Assembly: GCA_000434935.1 (NCBI GenBank)
Contig: FR882194.1
Location: forward strand, 71,262 to 93,258
Source: Bacteroides sp. CAG:709
GTDB lineage: Bacteria > Bacteroidota > Bacteroidia > Bacteroidales > UBA932
Reading direction: 5' to 3'
DNA: 21,997 bases
Shown here: in pieces, positions 16,722 through 21,997 of the stretch
Position numbering within the stretch: the stretch's first letter is position 1
How the letters are laid out: each line of letters opens with the position of its first letter
Notes under the pieces: model-generated
Database searches by the model: none
Told to the model about the DNA's origin: nothing
What the model saw: the letters and a program-made list of their open reading frames with translations, nothing else
Program-made: the position numbers and the translations under genes

Positions 16722-16759
16722 ACATTTACAAATGTACAAACTATTTGCAAAAAAACAAA
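16721..16759 (-). promoter_or_regulatory. Promoter and operator-like palindrome of the MNT-HEPN operon
   Basis: On the complement TTTG (16756-16759), a 19-bp spacer and TACATTTG (16729-16736) fit the Bacteroides consensus perfectly. Transcription would begin at or within 1-3 bp of the ATG at 16721, predicting a leaderless or nearly leaderless mRNA. The -7 box lies within a near-perfect 16-bp palindrome, TACATTTACAAATGTA (16721-16736), a natural site for autoregulation. The -33 TTTG belongs to the stretch that is shared at the left edge of both repeat copies. Confidence 0.65.
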
Positions 16760-16765
16760 TCCCGG

Positions 16766-16926
16766 CGGGACGCGGCCACGGTGCCGTGTCGCAAAGTACT
16801 GATATATAACATTTTATAAAACAAGAGCGTGGAAACGTAGCCAAAAAAAGGCCGCGTTTCCAACGCTCTATCTTAAACGATATCTGATTATCAACGAGTT
16901 ACAAAATCACCCGTGACCGCGTCCCG
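16766..16926. repeat. MITE-like repeat, copy 2 (161 bp)
   Basis: The left terminal repeat CGGGACGCGGCCAC (16766-16779) is identical to copy 1. The right one, GTGACCGCGTCCCG (16913-16926), has one mismatch. The interior is nearly the same as copy 1, including the long hairpin (16824-16869) with one extra A in its right arm. The 5' small hairpin has changed on both sides: CACGG/CCGTG here versus CACA/TGTG in copy 1. This copy fills most of the 310-bp gene-free stretch between the MNT start (16721) and the ATPase start (17032). The rest of that stretch holds the two divergent promoters and nothing else that I can see. Confidence 0.8.
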
Positions 16927-16961
16927 ACGCAACTCTGGAGACGCTTACCGTTCATCTGGCA

Positions 16962-16991
16962 TTGCAAATGAGAATTAAATGAGTATCTTTG
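16962..16991 (+). promoter_or_regulatory. Predicted promoter of the ATPase gene
   Basis: TATCTTTG at 16984-16991 is a perfect -7 box, and TTG at 16962-16964 lies 19 bp upstream as the -33 element. The expected start of transcription is near 16998, giving a leader of about 34 nt before the ATG at 17032. It lies just outside repeat copy 2. Confidence 0.65.
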
Positions 16992-16999
16992 CAACAGCG

Positions 17000-17020
17000 G
17001 TAAATTTTACAACTGTAAAG
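17000..17020 (+). promoter_or_regulatory. Inverted repeats in the ATPase leader
   Basis: The leader contains GTAAA (17000-17004), TTTAC (17006-17010) and GTAAA (17015-17019). TTTAC can pair with either neighbour, as TTTAC-aact-GTAAA or as GTAAA-t-TTTAC. The site lies between the predicted transcription start and the start codon. It could be an operator for the ATPase's own product or for another regulator, or a small RNA hairpin. Function is inferred from position only. Confidence 0.4.
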
Positions 17021-17031
17021 ATTTGTGCTAT

Positions 17032-18384
17032 ATGAAATTTTACGATAGAACCGAGCAGATACAGGAACTGCAAGCCATTAGAGAACAGGCATTTGAAAAA
17101 CATTCAACACTCACCATTGTAACTGGGCGAAGACGAATTGGAAAAACGACTCTCATTGAAAAAGCAATGGGAGACGGAATGTATGTTTACTTTTTTGTCG
17201 GTAAAAAAAGTGAGGCTATATTATGTACAGAATATGCAGCGGAAATCCGCTCAAAATTAGGCATTTTCGTACCCTCAGGAATAACTTCCTTTAAAGACAT
17301 CTTTGCATTGCTGATGGAAGCCGGCACATCAAGACAATTCACATTGGTAATAGATGAGTTCCAGAATTTCATAGACGTCAACGACTCAGTATATAGCGAT
17401 ATTCAGAACTTCTGGGATAAATACCGCCTGAAAAGCCATATAAATATGATAGTATGCGGCTCTGTGTATTCTCTCATGGAAGAACTCTTCAAAAACAGAA
17501 AAGAGCCTCTCTATGGACGATGCGACCATACTATCCGATTGGAGCCGTTCAGTCCTGAAGTGATGAAAGAGATTATTCATGACCATTATCCTGGATATTC
17601 AAATGACGATTTGCTTGCCCTATATACATATACAGGAGGAGTCCCTAAATATATAGAATTACTTGTAGATGCGGAAGCGCTATCCAAGGAGAGCATTATA
17701 AATTACATTGCAAAACAGGATTCTCCTTTCGTAGAAGAAGGCCGAAAACTATTGATTCAAGAATTCGGCAAAAAATACGCAACCTACTTTTCAATATTGC
17801 AGGCAATCTCTGAAGGATATAATACTCAGGCAGAAATAAGCGATTACCTGGGCTCCAAAAGCATTGGAGGACAATTACTGAAATTAGAGGAAACATACAA
17901 TCTCATCCGAAAAAACCGTCCTATGTGGGCAGGGACCAGGACACAAACCGTGAAATACGAGATTGGAGATATATTCCTGCGATTCTGGTTCAGATACATT
18001 GAAAAGAACCAGCAGTTGATAGAGATTAACCAGTATCCCCTTTTACGTGAAATAATAACATCGGACTACGAAACCTATTCCGGGGACATTCTAGAAAGAT
18101 ACTTCAGAGCCAAATTGATAGAAAGCATGAAATATCGAGCAATCGGAAATTGGTGGGACTCAAAGGGGTACACCGATAAAAACGGTAATCGCCAACAATG
18201 CGAGATAGACATCATCGCAATACATATCGACGATAAGGAGGCTGATATCTTCGAGGTCAAGCGAAATGCAGACAAATTCCGGAGCAATCTTCTCCAAGAA
18301 AAAATATCTCATTTCAAAGAGAAAGAGAAGCGCATACGCAAATACAATTTGCACTTCGCTTGCCTATCAATCGAAGATATGTGA
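17032..18384 (+). CDS. AAA/STAND-like ATPase with C-terminal DUF234/PD-(D/E)xK-type domain
   Basis: From the ATG at 17032 the protein has 450 residues. A Walker A motif, GRRRIGKTT (33-40), and a Walker B motif, FTLVIDEFQNF (with D108 and E109), mark the archaeal-ATPase-like (ATPase_2) domain. EPFSPEVMKEIIHDHYPGY and YTGGVPKYIELL are typical of this family. A winged-helix-like middle part follows, and a C-terminal segment with CEIDIIAI ... IFEVKRN (E391, D393, E408, K410) resembles a PD-(D/E)xK nuclease core (DUF234). Bacteroidota genomes carry many of these genes; their biological role is unknown, and they are often found in variable regions. The gene is visibly more AT-rich than the mannoside locus, suggesting separate acquisition. 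It converges with the secreted-protein operon, leaving a 16-bp gap. A TTG nine bases upstream is a weaker start. Confidence 0.88.
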   Translation: MKFYDRTEQIQELQAIREQAFEKHSTLTIVTGRRRIGKTTLIEKAMGDGMYVYFFVGKKSEAILCTEYAAEIRSKLGIFVPSGITSFKDIFALLMEAGTSRQFTLVIDEFQNFIDVNDSVYSDIQNFWDKYRLKSHINMIVCGSVYSLMEELFKNRKEPLYGRCDHTIRLEPFSPEVMKEIIHDHYPGYSNDDLLALYTYTGGVPKYIELLVDAEALSKESIINYIAKQDSPFVEEGRKLLIQEFGKKYATYFSILQAISEGYNTQAEISDYLGSKSIGGQLLKLEETYNLIRKNRPMWAGTRTQTVKYEIGDIFLRFWFRYIEKNQQLIEINQYPLLREIITSDYETYSGDILERYFRAKLIESMKYRAIGNWWDSKGYTDKNGNRQQCEIDIIAIHIDDKEADIFEVKRNADKFRSNLLQEKISHFKEKEKRIRKYNLHFACLSIEDM

Positions 18385-18400
18385 GCAGGAAAACATACCA

Positions 18401-18811
18401 TCAGAACTTCATGGTAATGAGGATCGGATAGTGGTCGGACGGATGGCAGAAATTGCTCAGGCGACGAGGGTCGCGGATTAATGTCGCGAAACCGTCGTAG
18501 ATGAATTCTGCGGAACGTACTCTCTTGAATAGCGGACCGGTCATGTAAACAAAATCGATGTAAGGAGTATGTCCACGCACATAGTCATGCACCAGGAAAG
18601 CCTTGTCATCCTCGGCCAAGCCATAAATCTGATTATCCACACGAGAGCGTGCATTGACACCTGACGATGAAACTGATATTCCCGGAAGTTTCGCCACGAG
18701 AGACTCCGAAGCGGCATCTATCTCAAGCAGTTCGTCCTGCCCATACACCACTGCAGAAGCCAAGTGAAAGAACAGGGAGAAAATGAAGAAAAACCGCTTC
18801 CTTAGATTCAT
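18401..18811 (-). CDS. Secreted protein with only the C-terminal end of an endonuclease/exonuclease/phosphatase domain
   Basis: This 136-residue protein begins with a signal peptide (about 1-25, MNLRKRFFFIFSLFFHLASA...). Its final 60 or so residues match the end of secreted EEP-superfamily hydrolases: YIDFVYMTG, SAEFIYDGF and NFCHPSDHYPILITMKF, where SDH carries the conserved catalytic Asp/His. A full EEP domain needs about 250 residues. The metal-binding N-terminal motifs (TFNIR, ...GDFN) are missing, while the signal peptide and the ATGA overlap with the upstream gene are intact. The simplest reading is an internal in-frame deletion leaving a non-catalytic remnant. The stretch at about 26-70 (SESLVAKLPGISVSSSGV) was not recognised. 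Activity is unlikely. Confidence 0.7.
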   Translation of the reverse strand: MNLRKRFFFIFSLFFHLASAVVYGQDELLEIDAASESLVAKLPGISVSSSGVNARSRVDNQIYGLAEDDKAFLVHDYVRGHTPYIDFVYMTGPLFKRVRSAEFIYDGFATLIRDPRRLSNFCHPSDHYPILITMKF

Positions 18812-20829
18812 TTGGGTATTCCGACTGTTGTCAGATGAGAATGTTCAAAGAAAAAGTATTTGCCGCTTTCACAACCGACAATAAGATTCGGACCATCAGA
18901 TATGTCACCAAGCAGGCATGGTTCCGGGGCGTTGGAATGAGCTCCGAGATACATATCATGGCCGTCAACCTGCATTTGAACCGGTTCCTTGAAAACCATA
19001 TTTTCATTGGTGCCAATATTCTCAAAATACATCACTTGAAGACCATATTGTTTTTTCTTGAAACGGGAATATGGCAAACCTCGTGAAGGCGACGGATAAG
19101 AAGAGCGTTTCACGGAACCCACGAAGAGATCAAGCTTGCCATCTCCGTTCCAGTCGAAGAAACGAAGTTTGCCTCTTCCCCATTGTCCTAGAGGCTCTAA
19201 AGCGCTATTGTGACCAGTAATGGGACTTCCATCTTCAAGAAGAAGTTTTCCGGCATCCTCAACATTAAAGTCATCTACCTGGCGGTACAAGTGAAGGGCA
19301 TTTTCATCATCCATTGTTACAATAACATTTGTGCCATTTATATCCGCCACAGCAGGACGCACACGCCAAGTGCCGAAAAGTTCCATATTGTCAACACGGA
19401 TTGTCTTAGGAGCAGACAGATATGGTTCTTGAAGCGTCCCTACATTAAGCATAACCTCATATTTTGCCCGAGAGCCAGAAAACACTACATCCGGAAGTCC
19501 GTCGTGATTCCAGTCCACGACAGTCGGACAAAGATATCCCCACGCGCCTTCGAAAGGTCCTTGAACTATGTTGTATCCAGGAAGGAAGCGTATCGGCTCT
19601 CCTTCACAGCATATTTCTTCTGCCAATTGAAAAGACGGATTGACATTATCCCCGTCATTTCTGAAGAACAAAAGCCGTCCTTCGGAATTTCCCGCAACTA
19701 TATCTAGTTTACCGTCTCCATTCCAATCAACAACATTTGGAACAGTCAAAGACCCACCATATACTGGGGAGTTCTCTTGCATAAAAGGTTTTGGTTCTCC
19801 ATATATGGGATTTTTGTCTGTAGTCATACCTTCAAATGAATACAGATAGACGGCGGACTCCCCTCCTATCATAAGATTCTGACAATCACCATAAGCAGAA
19901 GGATATGCCACGAGGCGAGAACCATAGGCAATATGAGTACGTATGTCACGTTCATTCTTCATCACATAAATCGGTATCATACCACCTTTCGGAATGCGCC
20001 GGCTGTATGGGATGAATTTCATTGCGCCAAGCATCCCAGTGCAAAGATAGCCGTCACAACTTCCGTCCGCACTCCTCACACATGCAATCTCTGATGGTCC
20101 GATTATGACTTTCATATCACGGCTGACCTGTTCTACAGAGGTCGTTTGTTGCCAACGGTTGTCCACGTAAAAACGGAAAACGCCTGCTCGTGGAAGCTCG
20201 CCACGATAGATTCCGGCACCATCATAATATGACTGTCTGTCCCCTTTGAATGTTTCAGGACGATATGACTTTCCATCACTACAGAGAAGCACGAATTCTA
20301 TTTCTCCACGTCCGCGCCGTATGCAATCAAACGAACTTACTTGCCATTCGATTCCATCTATAGGATATTTTCCCTCCATCTCAAAACGATTGTTACCATA
20401 CCATCTGGCAACTTCCACATTCTTCGGACTGACACGAAGAAGAAATATGTCTTTTCCATCCTGAAACACGCGTAAACGCGATGGCAAACCCTTGGGGTTA
20501 TCCCAGGGGGTCACGACTCTTTGAGGGGTTTTATAGATAGGTCGTCCATCCTGTGTAAAACGGTCAAATTCCGCACGCCAAAATCCTTTTGCCTCCGCAA
20601 TACCGACCTTTATGGTCACAAATATGTCAGGATGGACAGCCGAAGAGATAAAGGCGAATCCGGCAGGAACATTGCTGTAGGTCATTCCGAAAGACATTGG
20701 GGAAAGACCATTTTCGGCACCAGACATTATAGGAGAGGCGTTTCTGAGAGGTTCCACGGCATACAAAGCACACATCGTCACACAGAAGAGCAGAAGCGAA
20801 GCCCATATTTTTTGTGTTTTCATACTCAT
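18808..20829 (-). CDS. Secreted FG-GAP/VCBS-repeat beta-propeller protein of unknown function
   Basis: This 673-residue protein has a signal peptide (about 1-24, ending CALYA). Three clear FG-GAP/VCBS calcium-binding motifs are seen: DWNGDGKLDIV (368-378), DWNHDGLPDVV (439-449) and DWNGDGKLDLF (559-569), each followed by a VAGNSEG- or GSVKRS-like strand. Degenerate blades probably occupy 45-340. Such seven-bladed propellers occur in adhesins, lectin-like proteins and several polysaccharide lyases. The neighbouring esterase and phosphohydrolase-like genes suggest a glycan-processing or glycan-binding role, but no catalytic motif was recognised. The ATG directly follows the esterase TAG, and its TGA overlaps the next ATG by 4 bp, so the three genes are translated as a unit. 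An alternative start two codons in (MKTQKI) is equally plausible. Confidence 0.75.
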   Translation of the reverse strand: MSMKTQKIWASLLLFCVTMCALYAVEPLRNASPIMSGAENGLSPMSFGMTYSNVPAGFAFISSAVHPDIFVTIKVGIAEAKGFWRAEFDRFTQDGRPIYKTPQRVVTPWDNPKGLPSRLRVFQDGKDIFLLRVSPKNVEVARWYGNNRFEMEGKYPIDGIEWQVSSFDCIRRGRGEIEFVLLCSDGKSYRPETFKGDRQSYYDGAGIYRGELPRAGVFRFYVDNRWQQTTSVEQVSRDMKVIIGPSEIACVRSADGSCDGYLCTGMLGAMKFIPYSRRIPKGGMIPIYVMKNERDIRTHIAYGSRLVAYPSAYGDCQNLMIGGESAVYLYSFEGMTTDKNPIYGEPKPFMQENSPVYGGSLTVPNVVDWNGDGKLDIVAGNSEGRLLFFRNDGDNVNPSFQLAEEICCEGEPIRFLPGYNIVQGPFEGAWGYLCPTVVDWNHDGLPDVVFSGSRAKYEVMLNVGTLQEPYLSAPKTIRVDNMELFGTWRVRPAVADINGTNVIVTMDDENALHLYRQVDDFNVEDAGKLLLEDGSPITGHNSALEPLGQWGRGKLRFFDWNGDGKLDLFVGSVKRSSYPSPSRGLPYSRFKKKQYGLQVMYFENIGTNENMVFKEPVQMQVDGHDMYLGAHSNAPEPCLLGDISDGPNLIVGCESGKYFFFEHSHLTTVGIPK

Positions 20830-21939
20830 CTACTTAACAATATATTCTATATCAGCGGCAAGTAACGAGATTCCGGCAAAATCCACCGTCTCCGGCAACT
20901 TTATGGTTTCTCCGGCTTTCACATCCTTGCGATAAATATACAAAATTCCCGGATTTCCACGTGTCGGATAGATGATTTCCGAATTGCGTTCCATAATCCA
21001 TCCATCAATACAGCCCGCATTTCTCGAATTACTCCTGAGAACTATATATATTCTTCCGTCAGACTTCGCCTTGACCCGACATTTTTGCGTCTGATCTTTC
21101 TCCGCTGCATGCGAAAGCATCATAAACCCAGAAAAGCGCTCGGGTAACGAACTTATTTTATAATTTCTATTCAGAAAAAATTCAGTACCCTTTTCAAACT
21201 TTCGAAGTTCGAAACCCGATCCATATGCAGTAACTGCAATCTTGGAAACCTCCTCATCCGGTAACGTAGCGAGTTCGGCAAAATTGTCAGAATCACTTCT
21301 GAACGGAGCTAAAGGAAGTCCTGTCACGTCAAAGAGATTACCGATACCGGCGTCTCGGAAACAATATCTCACTGCTACAGGACGTTTAATCGCCTTGCTC
21401 CAAACAACAAGTTTACCATCCTGACGGAGCATTCCTTGTGCAGGAACGAATTTCATTGAAGCATCTGCTATTTCGAGACCTTGTATCTTCGAACCACGAC
21501 AGACAAGACCACCGTCAGCATATTTGAATGTCACAATCGCCTGTCCTTTGGTGAAATCCACATAACTCATTTCCGGATGACGACACTTGATGTCGGCTCT
21601 TCCGTAAACAGTCGAAAGAGCCCAGTTGGCAAGTCTGTCACCAACTGTCTTTTTATAGCGAGGGTGGATGTTAGTCACATCATCAACCTTATCAGAAATG
21701 ACAACCATACCCGTGCCTCTAACATTGGCACCAACCCACGCCTGCTGTTCCCTAACAATGGCTCCGGTTATACCATCATCTTTCCGAGAATGTGGGGCAA
21801 TCTGCACAAAATAGAATGGAAGTTCTCTTGAAAATGCCGTCCGCCACGATTCAATCATCATCTTGAACTCCCGACCATACAGGCGGCAATTTCCCTTATT
21901 GGATTCTCCTTGATACCATATAACTCCTGCAAAAACCAT
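20830..21939 (-). pseudogene. Sialate O-acetylesterase-like (SASA) gene lacking its N-terminal half
   Basis: The readable part starts at an ATG at 21939 and gives 369 residues. It opens in the middle of the SGNH/SASA fold with FAGVIWYQGESN and keeps the C-terminal catalytic motif DDVTNIHPRYKKTVGDRLA (D87, H92), plus a family-typical beta-domain ending near residue 225. A further C-terminal domain of about 140 residues was not recognised. The N-terminal part of the family (signal peptide and the GQSN block with the nucleophile serine) is absent: ten to eleven codons upstream in the same frame is a TAA (21976-21978), and homology appears to end inside the palindrome at 21947-21972. The remainder may continue in another frame beyond the window. 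As it stands it cannot hydrolyse acetyl esters. It is the first visible gene of a leftward operon and ends directly at the next ATG. Confidence 0.8.
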
Positions 21940-21946
21940 TTTTAAG

Positions 21947-21972
21947 GGATTATGTGTAGCTATACATAATCC
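21947..21972. repeat. 26-bp palindrome at the break of the esterase gene
   Basis: GGATTATGTGTAG (21947-21959) and CTATACATAATCC (21960-21972) are inverted copies with one G-T pair, followed by TTTTT. GATTATG recurs at 21991-21997. The palindrome has no loop of its own. It sits where similarity to the esterase family stops, so it may mark the end of an inserted or deleted segment. It continues to the window edge and cannot be interpreted further. Confidence 0.5.
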
Positions 21973-21997
21973 TTTTTATGTGCAGTAAAAGATTATG

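Noticed and set aside
16722..16844. N-terminal extension of the nucleotidyltransferase
   Set aside because: It translates promoter and repeat sequence; the promoter geometry and the family N-terminus support the ATG at 16721.
15794..17031. CRISPR array
   Set aside because: There are only two copies of a long repeat with genes between them and no regular short repeats or spacers.
1..21997. tRNA or rRNA genes
   Set aside because: No stretch with tRNA arm consensus or rRNA similarity was recognised on either strand.

Overview
The window looks like a chromosomal segment from a member of the order Bacteroidales (Bacteroidota). The evidence is SusC/SusD outer-membrane glycan-uptake genes, an ECF sigma/FecR/STN signalling set, and promoter-like sequences matching the Bacteroides form (TTTG, about 19 bp, TAnnTTTG). 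GC content is moderate across the left 15.8 kb and looks lower, by eye, from about 16 kb onward. Species cannot be named from the sequence alone.

Region 1 (1-15,819) is a divergent polysaccharide utilization locus for mannose-rich glycans. Leftward from a 149-bp divergent promoter region run an ECF sigma factor, a FecR-type anti-sigma factor, a SusC-like transporter with an N-terminal STN signalling domain, a SusD-like lipoprotein, and a second SusC-like gene cut by the window edge. The first SusC gene carries an in-frame TAG at codon 846. Rightward run a GH130 mannoside phosphorylase, two GH92 alpha-mannosidases (one with a type I signal peptide, one a lipoprotein), a ROK sugar kinase and mannose-6-phosphate isomerase (manA). 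Together they form a plausible route: uptake, alpha-mannose trimming, phosphorolysis of a beta-mannoside core, phosphorylation of mannose, and entry into glycolysis as fructose-6-phosphate. High-mannose N-glycan is the best guess for the substrate (inference). A 94-bp imperfect palindrome with alternative pairings sits between the ROK gene and manA.

Region 2 (about 15,839-18,384) is an accessory segment. Two copies of a roughly 160-bp repeat with 14-bp terminal inverted repeats and a large internal hairpin flank a leftward nucleotidyltransferase/HEPN (MNT-HEPN) toxin-antitoxin pair. Copy 1 encodes the last dozen residues of the HEPN protein. Copy 2 begins at the -33 box of the pair's predicted promoter. 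Beyond copy 2 is an AT-rich AAA-type ATPase gene with a C-terminal nuclease-like motif, with its own promoter and small inverted repeats in its leader.

Region 3 (18,401-21,997) is a tightly packed leftward operon: a sialate O-acetylesterase-like gene lacking its N-terminal half, a secreted FG-GAP/VCBS beta-propeller protein, and a 136-aa secreted protein that keeps only the C-terminal end of an endonuclease/exonuclease/phosphatase domain. A 26-bp palindrome lies exactly where the esterase homology breaks off at the window edge. Two of these three genes therefore look degraded.
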